A DNA stretch of 40,677 nt from Acidobacteriota bacterium (GCA_016213775.1 JACQZR010000118.1:1-40677), one strand, 5' to 3'. Counted from the first letter of the stretch, positions 1 to 9,277 are shown. The notes: generated by a model not told the origin, from the sequence alone. Numbers and translations: made by a program.

Positions 1-146
1 AAGCCCAGCGTTATCCGCCAAACCCGGCGATTCTTGTACACGTCCTGCTCAACCTCCTCAAGGGTATATTCCCTGTCGCCGAGCAGTTCTGTCGCGTATT
101 GTTTTGCGCGGGCGAAGGCCTCCTGCGTGCTGATGATCACAACCAC
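1..146 (-). CDS. Small conserved protein of unknown function, truncated by the window edge
   Basis: An open minus-strand frame begins with GTG at 146 (a second GTG lies at 140) and runs off the left edge. It reads MVVIISTQEAFARAKQYATE and goes on through an acidic stretch (EEVEQD) to a VWRITLG segment. The pattern of a helical 'AxxxAxxYxxELLG' N-terminus, an acidic link and a 'xWRITLG' strand resembles small single-domain bacterial proteins often found beside toxin-antitoxin genes, but I cannot name a family with certainty. It lies downstream of, and on the same strand as, the broken MazF-like toxin. No clear ribosome binding site precedes either GTG. The 228 bp between it and the toxin relic (147-374) show no recognisable gene. 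Confidence 0.45.
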   Translation of the reverse strand, partial: MVVIISTQEAFARAKQYATELLGDREYTLEEVEQDVYKNRRVWRITLG

Positions 147-374
147 GAAAATACCACATCGACGCCCTGAACGATCGAACCAGCATATGCTCACCCGTGT
201 TGCATTCCCGGAAGGGACGTTGAATCACAACAGCAACGCCCGGATGGTCGGCAATCCGGAAGTTCACCAAAAACAGCGATCTGGGAAGTGTGCGTCGGAC
301 AATGAGCTGCCACTGGGGCGTATGACGCCCAACAATGAGATCTGGCCTTCGGCCGAAGCTCTCCCCAGCGAGAG

Positions 375-729
375 CTATTCTCCCTCTGATCTCGGGCAGA
401 AGGCTCGGCAAAGGACTACGCTGAGCGACTCGCTGTCCGCTCAGACACCAACCCGAGGCTCCGTACCACCTCAGCTTTCGCCAGGACCGCCAGCTTGTGG
501 ATGCGAGCCGATGAAGCCACGTTGAGTCCCGCCGCCTGCCAATCCTCTATCGGAAGATCGTATTCCGACGATCTTGGCTGGGAGGTGACGGGTGCAGCAA
601 CAAAGTCGACGTCTCCCGTGACGATCGTCGTCTCCGGGGTCGAGAAGAACCAACGCTGGACGGGCTTTGGAGCCGGGTCTGGTGGAACCGCATCCGGATC
701 AGGACGACTTCACCGCGCCGCAGTGTCAT
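375..729 (-). pseudogene. PemK/MazF-like endoribonuclease toxin, broken by at least three frameshifts
   Basis: The homologous protein can be followed through three reading frames. It starts at ATG 729 as MTLRRGEVVLIRMRFHQT, continues in a second frame as GSKARPALVLLDPGDDD, then in a third frame as VDFVAAPVTSQPRSSEYDLP and on through ARIHKLAVLAKAE. A last shift near 440 leads to DSESLSVVLCRAFCPRSEGE and a TAG at 375-377. Gene length, the 'RPALVLLD' strand, the 'APVTS' strand and the 'RIHKLAVL' segment are those of PemK/MazF mRNA interferases, which cleave RNA and are neutralised by a cognate antitoxin. With the frames interrupted no full toxin can be made. It overlaps the antitoxin 3' end by 20 bp, the usual TA arrangement. 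Confidence 0.8.
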
Positions 730-940
730 CGATCAATTGCTCGTAAGCGGCATCTTCAGGGCAATAGGCAGATTCGAACCTCTCCCGCCCCGCTAATCGC
801 CAAGCCAGGTCCGGACCGGACGGCTCCCACATGACCACGACTCGAAGCTGCTCTCCAGCCGGGATCTCCCCGGCGATCTCGCGGGGGATCGCGATCTCGC
901 CTCCGGGCGTGATCGTGCTCTCGAACTCGACGGCCTTCAT
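710..940 (-). CDS. Antitoxin of a PemK/MazF-type toxin-antitoxin locus
   Basis: A 76-residue protein starting MKAVEFESTITPGGEIAIPR. The beginning suggests a short beta-hairpin, AbrB/MazE-like DNA-binding element ('I-TPGGEIAIPxEIA'), and the tail is acidic (CPEDAAYEQLIDD), as expected for a segment that wraps a toxin. The start is supported by an AAGGAG motif just upstream of ATG 940 on the minus strand. Its last 20 bp overlap the start of the broken toxin, so the two formed one operon. By family precedent it would bind the toxin and repress its own promoter; with the toxin decayed it may now be an orphan. The DNA-binding assignment is inferred from pattern and context. Confidence 0.65.
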   Translation of the reverse strand: MKAVEFESTITPGGEIAIPREIAGEIPAGEQLRVVVMWEPSGPDLAWRLAGRERFESAYCPEDAAYEQLIDDTAAR

Positions 941-1081
941 CTACGCTCCTTCTTCAATCATGGCACATCGTCGACAGCATTACCCGCGATCAACGGCGAA
1001 GTGTTTAGCAATTGGTCGGGTCATCTCCTCCCAAGAACGGTTATGCACCCAAGCCATCCCAAAAAGTCCCCTCACGCCTGA

Positions 1082-1110
1082 TATAATGGCAATTTGCCCG
1101 CCTGTAGGAG
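1082..1110 (+). promoter_or_regulatory. Candidate -10 element and RBS for the PpiD-like gene
   Basis: A perfect TATAAT lies at 1082-1087, 35 bp before the ATG at 1123, and an AGGAG ribosome binding motif at 1106-1110 sits 12 bp before it. No convincing -35 hexamer is seen 16-18 bp upstream. The window 941-1081 contains nothing else I recognise. Confidence 0.4.
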
Positions 1111-1122
1111 ACTCCAAGAACC

Positions 1123-3066
1123 ATGTTTGATTTGTTTCGTAGCCGTCAGAAGACCACTCGTTACCTGCTGGGAGCATTGCTCGGAGCAGTAGCGCTGTCG
1201 ATGGTCGTCACCCTGATTCCAGGGTTCGGCAGCAGTACCGGAACCGGCAGCTCCACTGACCAGGTGATCGCCGAAATCGGCAAGCAGACCGTTACCTACC
1301 GCGATATCCAATTGGCTCTCCAGGAGCAGATCAAGAATCGCAACATCCCCACGGAGTTGGTCTCGGTTTACGCGCCCCAAATCGTCAACTCGCTGGTTGC
1401 CGAGTACGCCACGGCCTACATCGCCGATCAACTCGGCTATAAGCCCACCGACGAGGACGTCGCTACCACCATCCAGATGATGGTCCCTCAGTTGTTCGAA
1501 GGCGGAAAGTTCGTGGGCAAAGAAGCCTATTCGCAGTTCCTCGCCGCCAACAATACCTCAATTGCCGAATTCGAACAGAAGGCGCGCATGTCCGCTGCCA
1601 AGCGCCGCGTCACTGACGTCATCCTCGAAGGTATGCTCGTCACTCCCGAGGAAATCGAGAAAGAGTACAAGTCCCGCAACGAAGTCGCCAGCATCGAGTA
1701 CGTCAAGATCGACCCCGCCAAGCTCTCCGCCGAAATCAAGGTCACGCCGGACGAAATCAACGCCCATTGGGCCACCAGCAAATCCAACTACCGTGTGCCG
1801 GAAAAGCGTGCATTCCGTGTCCTGTACATCGACGAAGCGAAGGTCGGCGAGAACATGAAGCTCGGGGACGACGATCTCCGCAAGCTCTACAGCTCGAACC
1901 TCGAATCCTTCCGTACCCCCGAGCGTGTTCACGCCCGCCACATCCTGGTCAAGGCCAAGAAGGATGACAAGGATGACGAAGCCAAGGCTAAAGCCAAGGC
2001 TGAAGATGTGCTCAAGCAGTTGAAGGCCGGCGGCGACTTTGCCGAACTCGCGAAGAAGAATTCCGATGACACCGGGTCTGCCGTCAAGGGTGGCGACCTC
2101 GACTTCTTCGGCCGCGGCCAGATGGTGAAGCCGTTTGAGGACTCCGCCTTCTCCCTCAAGCTCAACGAGATCAGCGGGGTCGTTCAGAGCGACTTCGGCT
2201 ACCACATCATCCAAACCCTGGCTAAGGAAGAAGCCCGTCTAAAGCCTTTTGAGGAAGTGAAGGCGAAACTCGCCGTCGACGCTGTCAAGCAGATGGCTTA
2301 TGACAAGATGCAGGAAGCCATCGACAAGGCGCGTCCTGAAGTCGTGAAGAACCCGGAAGCCGCCGAAGAGATCGCCAAAAAGTGGGGTCTCGCTTACCTC
2401 AAAGTGGATAGGGCTGGACGCGGCGAACCCGTTGCTCAAATCGGCACGAACGCAGACGTCGATGATGCTGTCTTCGATCTCAAGAAGAAGGGCGAAGTCA
2501 CCAATCCAGTCACCACGCAAGGCAACAAACTCATCCTCGCCGTCCTCGACGAGATCTTCCCGGCAAGGCAGGCGGAACTCAATGAAGTCGAGTCACAGAT
2601 CCGCCAGAACATCACCAACGAGCGCACCCAGCGCATGCTCACCGACCGCTCCCGCGAGATCGTCGAAAAAGTGAAGGCTGCTGGGGGTGACCTGCGAAAG
2701 GTGGTTGCCGGCTACAAGCTCGAAATCAAGACCGCCAACGAGTTCAGCCGCGCGTCCCAAGTGGAAGGCATCGGCGCTTCCAGCTACTTTGAAGAGGCGT
2801 TCCTTCTCAACGTCGGCGGCGTCTTCGGTCCCGTCAACATCAACAACTCGAATTACATCTGCAAAGTCACCGCCAAGAAGCCGGCCGACATGGCCAAGTT
2901 CAACGAGCAGAAGTTCGATATCCTTCTCCGGCTGAAAGGCCGCAAGGCCCAGGAACGCAAGGACCTCTTTGAAGACGGCCTTGTGCAGTTTCTGAAGCAG
3001 AAGGGCATCGTCAAGATCCATCAGGACACCCTCAAACGCTTGATGGACAGCTACAAGAACTCCTAG
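1123..3066 (+). CDS. Membrane-anchored parvulin-type peptidyl-prolyl isomerase/foldase (PpiD/SurA-like)
   Basis: A 647-residue periplasmic foldase. A short cytoplasmic N-terminus (FDLFRSRQKTTR) is followed by one transmembrane helix at about residues 13-33, then a SurA-N-like helical chaperone region, a parvulin (PpiC) domain at about 268-365 with RVHARHILVKA at its start and FGYHIIQ at its end, and a second SurA/PpiD-like helical region to the C-terminus. The topology and length match PpiD, which catalyses cis-trans isomerisation of prolyl bonds and chaperones proteins leaving the Sec translocon. A lysine/aspartate-rich insertion (KAKKDDKDDEAKAKAKAE) after the first parvulin strand is an unusual loop. 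The start is supported by AGGAG upstream. The next gene overlaps its stop codon by one base. Confidence 0.85.
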   Translation: MFDLFRSRQKTTRYLLGALLGAVALSMVVTLIPGFGSSTGTGSSTDQVIAEIGKQTVTYRDIQLALQEQIKNRNIPTELVSVYAPQIVNSLVAEYATAYIADQLGYKPTDEDVATTIQMMVPQLFEGGKFVGKEAYSQFLAANNTSIAEFEQKARMSAAKRRVTDVILEGMLVTPEEIEKEYKSRNEVASIEYVKIDPAKLSAEIKVTPDEINAHWATSKSNYRVPEKRAFRVLYIDEAKVGENMKLGDDDLRKLYSSNLESFRTPERVHARHILVKAKKDDKDDEAKAKAKAEDVLKQLKAGGDFAELAKKNSDDTGSAVKGGDLDFFGRGQMVKPFEDSAFSLKLNEISGVVQSDFGYHIIQTLAKEEARLKPFEEVKAKLAVDAVKQMAYDKMQEAIDKARPEVVKNPEAAEEIAKKWGLAYLKVDRAGRGEPVAQIGTNADVDDAVFDLKKKGEVTNPVTTQGNKLILAVLDEIFPARQAELNEVESQIRQNITNERTQRMLTDRSREIVEKVKAAGGDLRKVVAGYKLEIKTANEFSRASQVEGIGASSYFEEAFLLNVGGVFGPVNINNSNYICKVTAKKPADMAKFNEQKFDILLRLKGRKAQERKDLFEDGLVQFLKQKGIVKIHQDTLKRLMDSYKNS

Positions 3067-3716
3067 TGTTTCACGAGCTTGTTAAGACGTGGTTCGAATG
3101 GTCCCGCGACATGGGCTACCTCGGCGTCTTTCTCATGATGGCGTTGGAGAGCACCATCGTGCCGGTGCCGTCGGAGATCATCATGCCGCCGGCGGGATAC
3201 TGGGCCGCGCAAGGGCGCATGTCGCTATTCGGAGTCATCCTCGCCGGCGGTCTGGGATCAACCTTCGGCTCCGCCCTTTGCTCTTGGTTTTCGTTCACCG
3301 TCGGCCGCGCATTCCTGGCGCGCTACGGCAAGTGGCTGCTGCTCCCGCCGGAACGGCTCGAACTCGCCGAGCGTTGGTTGGCGCAGTTCGCCCTCCCCGG
3401 TATTTTCATGGCGAGGCTTTTGCCGGTTGTGCGGCACCTGATTGGCTTTCCCGCGGGTCTGGTGAGGGTGCCGTTTTGGTCCTTTGCCGCGGTGACGTTT
3501 GTGGGTTCCACGCTGTGGTCCGCCGTGCTCGCTGTCTTCGGCGCGCGCACGATCGGCCAACAACCGGAGCTCCTCAACGACCCATCCGCGCTCACCATCG
3601 CCGTCAAGGAGAACCTCATCTGGTTCGTGCTGCTGGTAGTAGGTCTGGGCGCCGGATGGCTGCTGGTCCAGTGGTACGCGAAGTCCGGCAAATCCAGCGC
3701 AGTTCGCGCGAGTTAG
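3066..3716 (+). CDS. DedA family inner-membrane protein
   Basis: A 216-residue polytopic membrane protein of the DedA/SNARE-associated (VTT domain) family. Family signatures are the early acidic re-entrant segment (ALESTIVPVPSEIIMPPAGY, about residues 26-45) and the conserved arginine-containing segment (MARLLPVVRHLIGFPAGL, about 114-131), followed by two hydrophobic segments near the C-terminus. DedA proteins are linked to scrambling or recycling of undecaprenyl phosphate and phospholipids and to envelope homeostasis; the substrate here is not known. The start is GTG, and its G is the last base of the preceding TAG stop, so translation is probably coupled to the PpiD-like foldase gene. That pairing fits a shared envelope role. 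Confidence 0.85.
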   Translation: MFHELVKTWFEWSRDMGYLGVFLMMALESTIVPVPSEIIMPPAGYWAAQGRMSLFGVILAGGLGSTFGSALCSWFSFTVGRAFLARYGKWLLLPPERLELAERWLAQFALPGIFMARLLPVVRHLIGFPAGLVRVPFWSFAAVTFVGSTLWSAVLAVFGARTIGQQPELLNDPSALTIAVKENLIWFVLLVVGLGAGWLLVQWYAKSGKSSAVRAS

Positions 3717-3728
3717 TATGAAGTTAGT

Positions 3729-4565
3729 ATGCTGTTCTGGGCCCTTGCACCATTGCTGTTTGGCCAACCGGCGCTGACGGCTTCCATCGAAGAGAACAGG
3801 CAAGTCATCCGCCGCGCTGTGCAACTTTTTGATCAGAGCGAGTCCAACTGGACCCGTTTCCACTACCTCCGCCGGCGCGAAGTCCGCGAATTCGAAACCG
3901 GCGGGAAGATACGATCAAAGCGCTCGTTCACACACCGTAACGAGGCCTACCAGGAAATCGATGTCCTACGCCTGATTGCTCGCGACGACAAGCCGCTTAC
4001 CGCAACTGAAGCGGCCCAGCAGGAGGAGCGACTCAAGACCACGCTCGCCAACCACCGCGCGCGTCAGACCTCGGCATCCAAGCCACGCCCCCGCCGCAGC
4101 GTCGAGGAAGAGATGCAGTTGATGCGCGAATTCCCCGAAGCACTCGACTACCGTCTGACGGGCAACGAACGTCTTCGCGGCCGTACAGCCAACATCTACG
4201 AATTCACTCCGCGTCCAGGCTACTCACCCAAGAGTTTCAAGTACCGCGTCTTTGAAAAGATCCGCGGCAGGATCTGGACAGATGAGTCTTCCGGCGAGAT
4301 GATCCAGGTGGAGGCCGAAGTGTTCGAGAACGTCGGTGTCGGCTTTGGCATCCTCGGCAAGATCAACAAGGGTACGCGGTTCTTCATGTCGCGGACCGAA
4401 GCCGCCCCCGGCATCTGGATGCCCGCCAGCCAGCGCATCCACTTCGAAGCGCGCGTTCTGCTGGTAAAGAACATGCGCCAGGAGATAGACGTCAACTTCT
4501 CCGAGTACAAGCTCAAGCCCGCGAAGGTGGCTTCTTCAGAATCTCCTCCACGGCCGAAACCGTGA
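3729..4565 (+). CDS. Secreted protein of unknown function (outer-membrane-lipoprotein-sorting-like)
   Basis: A 278-residue protein with a short N-terminal signal sequence (MLFWALAPLLFGQPALTA). The mature part begins with SIEENRQVIRRAVQLFDQ and ends with a charged, proline-rich tail. The middle alternates basic and beta-strand-like segments, with RGRIWTDESSGEMIQVEAEV near the centre, a pattern seen in acidobacterial proteins related to the LolA/LolB-type outer-membrane lipoprotein-sorting fold. I do not recognise a specific enzyme motif. It follows the DedA gene by 12 bp on the same strand. Its 3' end overlaps the convergent M1 peptidase gene by 53 bp. Confidence 0.6.
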   Translation: MLFWALAPLLFGQPALTASIEENRQVIRRAVQLFDQSESNWTRFHYLRRREVREFETGGKIRSKRSFTHRNEAYQEIDVLRLIARDDKPLTATEAAQQEERLKTTLANHRARQTSASKPRPRRSVEEEMQLMREFPEALDYRLTGNERLRGRTANIYEFTPRPGYSPKSFKYRVFEKIRGRIWTDESSGEMIQVEAEVFENVGVGFGILGKINKGTRFFMSRTEAAPGIWMPASQRIHFEARVLLVKNMRQEIDVNFSEYKLKPAKVASSESPPRPKP

Positions 4566-6396
4566 GGGCGTGATAGCCGCCGCGAGCCTTCTCAAAAATC
4601 TCCTTCGCCCGCTTGAGGCCCTCCGGTCTCTTCACCATCTCTTCAAACAACGGCTTCACGTATTTCCGTCGTCCCACGCGCACCAGGAACTCTTCCAGCT
4701 TCGGGGAAAACTCACCATTCCGCACATGAACAATCAGCCATTCAAACAGCACTTCCGAGTTGCCCGACTTTGAAAAGCCGAAGGTGCGGTCCAGCGCCGT
4801 GCGCCTCTTCCTGTCCAACTCCTTCGGTAGCGCACGCAGGAAGTGAATCCATTGATGCGTGTTCCAACCGCCTGTGGCCGGCTTGGTTTCCGGCGCCTCG
4901 CGCTCCGTCCATTGCCTGGCAACGGCCTCCACCGGTTGGAAGCTTTCGCAGGTGGCCTGAGGGGCATTCGCCGGAATGCCGGGCTTCTCAATCCACTCCG
5001 CAATATCGACCTTCGCCGCGGCAGCCGTGTCCGAGTCAAGCAGCCGGGATTTCAGGAACGCAGTGAACTGTTCCGTCGTGATGCTCTGAAACCGGAACTT
5101 CGCAAAATAGGCCTGTAGGAACGCATCGAACTTCTCGCGCCCAAAGGCTTGCTCCAGCGCCGTAAGGAACAGCGCGCCTTTCTCATAGGGGACGAGTGTC
5201 GATCCATCATCGGGATCGCGCCCCTTCAGGTCGATGTGGAGAACACGTTCGGCTGTAGGCAGCGTCGCCATCTCCCGATCCAGTTCCTGCCGGCCGAGCA
5301 CCGCTTCCATCCGCGCGCGCTCCGTCCCGTACACTTCCTCCAACATCCGCCGCTCAAAGTAGGTGGTGAATCCCTCGTTCAACCAGAAGTCGCGCCACGT
5401 CGCATTGGTCACCAGGTTGCCCGACCACGAGTGCGCCATCTCGTGAGCCACCAGGCTCACCAGGCTCTTATCCCCGGCCAGGATCGTCGGCGTCGCGAAC
5501 GTCATCAGCGGATTCTCCATGCCGCCAAACGGAAAACTCGGCGGCAGCACAAGCACGTCGTAGCGGTTCCAGGCATACGGTCCGGCCAGTTTCTCCGCCG
5601 CCACCATCATCCGCTCCATGTCCTCGAACTCGGCCTCCGCCAGCTTCACAATGGAAGGCTCGGCCCAAACGCCGGTGCGCGAACTGATGTAGCGAAACTC
5701 GAGTTGCCCCACCGCGAGCGCCACCAGATAGGACGGGATCGCCTGCGGCATGCGGAACGTGTATTCGCCGTTCGGCTCTTCCTTCGGATTGCCCAGCCGG
5801 AAATCGGCCCGCGCACTCATGAGCGCGATCAGGTCCTTGGGCGTCCGCACGCGCCCGCGATACGTCATCCGCACCGCTGGCGTATCCTGCAATGGTATCC
5901 AGGTGCGTGCATGAATTGCCTGCGATTGCGTGTATAGAAACGGCCGTTTCCTGCCCGCGGTCTGAGACGGTTCCAGCCACTGCAGCGCGGTCGCCGCCGG
6001 CGATGTCGCGTAATGCACGCGCACCGCCGTGACGCCCGATGACAACGGCACCGTGAGGGCCGAGCCCAGAATGGCATCGGGGCTGCCCATCGAGAACTGC
6101 GCTTGATTGAAGGCGGCCTGCGCGTTCTCCGCGGCTTCCACCTTCTCGATCTTCAGATCGCGCGTGTCCAGGACGAGCGGCGCGTCCCTGTCTGTTCGCA
6201 CAAGTGTATGCGTCACCGTGCCGCGGATCTGCTTGCGCTCGAAATCCACCTCCACATCCAGATCCATATGCTTCACGCGTACCTGCGCCGGCACGGCAAA
6301 GGAATGCACGTCGCGTCGTTCGTCCATTTTCGGTTTGCTCCCACACCCGGCCAGGATCAGCCCGGCGGCGATACAATCTCGTCTCGTCATGGTCAT
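4513..6396 (-). CDS. M1 family zinc aminopeptidase, leukotriene-A4-hydrolase type, probable lipoprotein
   Basis: A 627-residue metallopeptidase. The substrate-binding motif GGMENP is at residues 291-296, and the zinc site HEMAH is at 318-322 with the third ligand E341 in NEGFTTYFE, 18 residues after H322. A tyrosine in VPYEKGALF (about 409) fits the transition-state residue. The sequence around the zinc site (SWSGNLVTN, FWLNEGFT) is closest to the LTA4H branch, and the C-terminal helical region fits that branch too. The N-terminus TRRDCIAAGLILAGCGS combines a twin-arginine-like start with a lipobox (LAGC), so it is probably a membrane-anchored extracytoplasmic enzyme that trims N-terminal residues from peptides. 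It starts 2 bp after the mutS2 stop. The 3' end overlaps the convergent neighbour. Confidence 0.88.
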   Translation of the reverse strand: MTMTRRDCIAAGLILAGCGSKPKMDERRDVHSFAVPAQVRVKHMDLDVEVDFERKQIRGTVTHTLVRTDRDAPLVLDTRDLKIEKVEAAENAQAAFNQAQFSMGSPDAILGSALTVPLSSGVTAVRVHYATSPAATALQWLEPSQTAGRKRPFLYTQSQAIHARTWIPLQDTPAVRMTYRGRVRTPKDLIALMSARADFRLGNPKEEPNGEYTFRMPQAIPSYLVALAVGQLEFRYISSRTGVWAEPSIVKLAEAEFEDMERMMVAAEKLAGPYAWNRYDVLVLPPSFPFGGMENPLMTFATPTILAGDKSLVSLVAHEMAHSWSGNLVTNATWRDFWLNEGFTTYFERRMLEEVYGTERARMEAVLGRQELDREMATLPTAERVLHIDLKGRDPDDGSTLVPYEKGALFLTALEQAFGREKFDAFLQAYFAKFRFQSITTEQFTAFLKSRLLDSDTAAAAKVDIAEWIEKPGIPANAPQATCESFQPVEAVARQWTEREAPETKPATGGWNTHQWIHFLRALPKELDRKRRTALDRTFGFSKSGNSEVLFEWLIVHVRNGEFSPKLEEFLVRVGRRKYVKPLFEEMVKRPEGLKRAKEIFEKARGGYHALTVSAVEEILKKPPSRA

Positions 6397-6398
6397 GA

Positions 6399-8828
6399 TC
6401 AGGCCTCGCGCAACTCCACCACGGTGGCGCCTGCTCCTCCTTCGCTTTGCGAAGCCCCATGAAACCTCGCCACGTGCGGATGCCGCGAAAGAAACTCGGC
6501 CACCGCTTTCTTCAACACGCCCATGCCATGGCCGTGAACGACCCTCACCTGCTGCACGTCAGCCATCGCAGCCTGATCGAGGAACTTGTCCAGTTCCTCG
6601 AGCGCCTCTTCCACGTGCTTGCCGATGATGTTGATTTCGCGATACGAGAAATCCCATCGCGGACCCGAAGTCTGCAGCGTCACTCCCGAAGGCAGCCGCG
6701 ATCCGCCGCCCGTCTCGGGAAGCACCTCCACGACATCGTCGATGCTCACCTGCAGCTTCAGAAAACCAGCCTCCACTTCCAGCCGGTCCCCTGTCAGCTT
6801 TCGTTTCACGCGCGCCGGTTCGCGCACGTTTTTCAACCGGACGCGAACGCCTTCCTCGATCTTGAGACGCGGTGCCGCTCCCTGGCGCGCCGGGTCATTG
6901 GCAGCAAGCACCGTGGCCTGGAACTCCTCGCGAAACTCACGCATCGCCTTCGACGCTTTGCGCTGCGACACCTCGGCCGCCTTCTTCTGTTGCGCCGTTT
7001 GATAGATGCTCTCGATGGTCTGTTGCGAGCGTTCTTCAAACTGCCGCATCAACTCTTCAGACCGCCGTTCGAGTTCCTTCAGCTTCGCCGTCTCGCGCTG
7101 CTGCCACTCTTGCGCGAGCGCCTTCTCGCGCGCCTCCAGCGCCCGCCGCTCATCCTGGTAGTGCTGTTTCTCCTCACTGGCTTCGGCAATGCGCTTCTGC
7201 AACTGCTCGAGGAAATCCGTGAGAGCGCGTTGATGCGAAGACAACGCCTCACGCGCCTTGGCAATCAAATCCGGCGGCATCCCCAACCGGCTGGCAATCG
7301 CCAGCCCCGCCGACTCTCCGGGCGAACCCAGCCGCAACTGAAACGTCGGCGCCAGCGTGTCGCGATCGAACCCCATCGACCCGTTCACCACGCCCTCTCT
7401 GCTGCCGCCGTAAATCTTCAGTGCCAGCAAATGCGTTGACGCAAGCGTGAAGGCCTTCCACTTGCCAAGCTGATCCACAATCGCCACGCCGAGCGCACCG
7501 CCCTCTTCCGGATCGGTCGCCCTCCCCAGTTCATCCAGCAGCACGAGCGAATCCGGCGTCACCGTTGTCAGGATCTCTTCCATGCGGCGGATGTGCGACG
7601 AGAAACTGCTCAAACTCTCGGCAATGGATTGGTTGTCCCCCAGATCCGCGAGCACGGAATCAAAGACCGGGAACTCGGCCTCGCGCGCCGGAACCGGAAT
7701 CCCCGATTGCGCCATCAACGCCAGCAATCCGACGGTCTTCAGCGTAACGGTCTTCCCGCCGGTATTCGGACCGCTCAACAGCAGTGTCCGCCGCGATGCA
7801 TCGAGCGTGAATGAGACCGGCACGATTGGCTTACGCTGCCGCCGCAGCACGTCCTCCAGCAGTGGATGCCGCGCCCCTTCCACATGCAGTCGTGGCGCAT
7901 CCGGTTTGCTGAATCCCGGAATCACACAATCGAACTCCATGGCGAAGTTGGCCTTGGCGAACAGAAGATCGAGGCGGCCCAGGGTCTCTACAGCCGCGGC
8001 GATTGCCGGCCACTGCGAACGCAGGCGGTCCGTCATTTCTTTCAGAATCCGGTAGATCTCGCGCAGTTCCTCCTCCACCAGCCGCACGAGCTCGTTGTTC
8101 ATTTCGATGGTATCGAGAGGTTCCACAAACAGCGTGTGGCCGCTGCCGCTCGATCCGTGAATCACGCCTTGCGCCCGCACCTGCTGGCCGGCAACGATGG
8201 GCACCACGTAGCGGTCGTTGCGCAGTGTGACGAAGTCCTCCTGGAGAACACCGTCGGTGCGGTGCGCCCGCAAGAACCTCTCGAGCGACGCCTGGATGTT
8301 TTGCTTCTGCCGTTCAATGCCTCGCCGGATTCGGTTGAGTGCAACGCTGGCATGATCCGCCACTGACCCGTCCGGCAGTATGCGATTCGAAAGATGCTGG
8401 AGCACTGGCCGCATGTCGGCGATGCTTCGCCCCATTGCGGCCAGCAGCGGGAACCGCCCGCCGCAGGTTTCCAGCAGCAGCCGCGAGTCGGAGGCCCGAT
8501 CGAGCAGTACGATCAAGTCGAAAATCTCTTTCCCTTCGAGCGCTGTTCCTTCAATGCGCAGTTTCTGAATGGACAGGCGGCAATCCGGCAGGTCTGTGAA
8601 CCTCAGGCGTGTGGCAGTCCCGCGGGCGGCGGTCTGCGGCTTGGCGGCCGACTGCAGATACTCCACCGCCTCGGCGTTATGCGCATGCATTTGGTCAATC
8701 GAATCCCGCCGCGTGTCCGGTGCAACGCGGGCCAGTTCCTCGCGGCCCATGGCGCTTCCTAAATATCGTCCGACGAGTGCGCGCAGATCCTCAAACTCCA
8801 AAAGGCCGGCACTTGTGTGGTGCATCAT
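6399..8828 (-). CDS. mutS2: MutS2 (RqcU) ATPase/endonuclease
   Basis: An 809-residue protein, close to the family norm. It has a MutS-type core with clamp/lever helices (about 160-300), a Walker A at 353-360 (GPNTGGKT), a Walker B around 435 (SLVLLDELGRATDP), a long charged coiled coil rich in E, K, R and Q (about 520-640), a KOW-like beta segment and a C-terminal Smr domain with INIIGKHVEEAL and the HGHGMG loop (about 735-809). It lacks the mismatch-recognition domain of MutS. Family members suppress recombination or act on collided ribosomes; which applies here is not visible. Its ATG overlaps the Nudix stop codon as ATGA, and the M1 peptidase follows 2 bp later, so the three form an operon. 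Confidence 0.93.
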   Translation of the reverse strand: MMHHTSAGLLEFEDLRALVGRYLGSAMGREELARVAPDTRRDSIDQMHAHNAEAVEYLQSAAKPQTAARGTATRLRFTDLPDCRLSIQKLRIEGTALEGKEIFDLIVLLDRASDSRLLLETCGGRFPLLAAMGRSIADMRPVLQHLSNRILPDGSVADHASVALNRIRRGIERQKQNIQASLERFLRAHRTDGVLQEDFVTLRNDRYVVPIVAGQQVRAQGVIHGSSGSGHTLFVEPLDTIEMNNELVRLVEEELREIYRILKEMTDRLRSQWPAIAAAVETLGRLDLLFAKANFAMEFDCVIPGFSKPDAPRLHVEGARHPLLEDVLRRQRKPIVPVSFTLDASRRTLLLSGPNTGGKTVTLKTVGLLALMAQSGIPVPAREAEFPVFDSVLADLGDNQSIAESLSSFSSHIRRMEEILTTVTPDSLVLLDELGRATDPEEGGALGVAIVDQLGKWKAFTLASTHLLALKIYGGSREGVVNGSMGFDRDTLAPTFQLRLGSPGESAGLAIASRLGMPPDLIAKAREALSSHQRALTDFLEQLQKRIAEASEEKQHYQDERRALEAREKALAQEWQQRETAKLKELERRSEELMRQFEERSQQTIESIYQTAQQKKAAEVSQRKASKAMREFREEFQATVLAANDPARQGAAPRLKIEEGVRVRLKNVREPARVKRKLTGDRLEVEAGFLKLQVSIDDVVEVLPETGGGSRLPSGVTLQTSGPRWDFSYREINIIGKHVEEALEELDKFLDQAAMADVQQVRVVHGHGMGVLKKAVAEFLSRHPHVARFHGASQSEGGAGATVVELREA

Positions 8829-9277
8829 TGTCGTTTCCTGAACGCCTGCAAAATCACGTCGAGAGTCCCCTCAGTCAATTGATAGTTTGCCAGATCCGAT
8901 TCCGCCACCCAGGAGAGCGCACTAACATCGCTTCCAGCCTGTTCGCTGCCGCCCACGATCTCGCAGATGTAATCCACAAGCACATAGTGATACTCGGCAC
9001 GGCCTTCCGCGTCGGGTATGATTCGCTCAAAAATAGTGAACGACTCCGACGGTTCCACTTCCAGTCCCGTCTCCTCTGCCACTTCGCGGCGTATCCCATC
9101 CCGCAGCCGCTCGCCGGTTTCCAACGCCCCGCCCGGCAGCGACCACCATCCTTTCAACGGCTGCTTGCCGCGTTCCGCCAGAAGGATCCGCTCGCCGCGA
9201 AAAATCAGCGCGCCGATGCCCAATACGGGGCGGGCTGGATAGCGCCGGTCATCCTCCACTTTGTTATCCATGTACAT
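8825..9277 (-). CDS. Nudix hydrolase
   Basis: A 150-residue single-domain protein with a complete Nudix box, GX5EX7REUXEEXGU, spelled GGALETGERLRDGIRREVAEETGL at about residues 49-72. The box binds divalent metal and supports hydrolysis of nucleoside diphosphates linked to another moiety. The upstream segment VLGIGALIFRGERILLAERG and the WWSLPGG strand are typical of MutT/ADP-ribose pyrophosphatase-like members. The substrate cannot be read from the sequence. It heads the minus-strand run with mutS2 and the M1 peptidase, and its stop codon overlaps the mutS2 start (ATGA). The upstream 1.1 kb is gene-free, so the operon promoter should lie between about 9278 and 9330. Confidence 0.87.
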   Translation of the reverse strand: MYMDNKVEDDRRYPARPVLGIGALIFRGERILLAERGKQPLKGWWSLPGGALETGERLRDGIRREVAEETGLEVEPSESFTIFERIIPDAEGRAEYHYVLVDYICEIVGGSEQAGSDVSALSWVAESDLANYQLTEGTLDVILQAFRKRQ

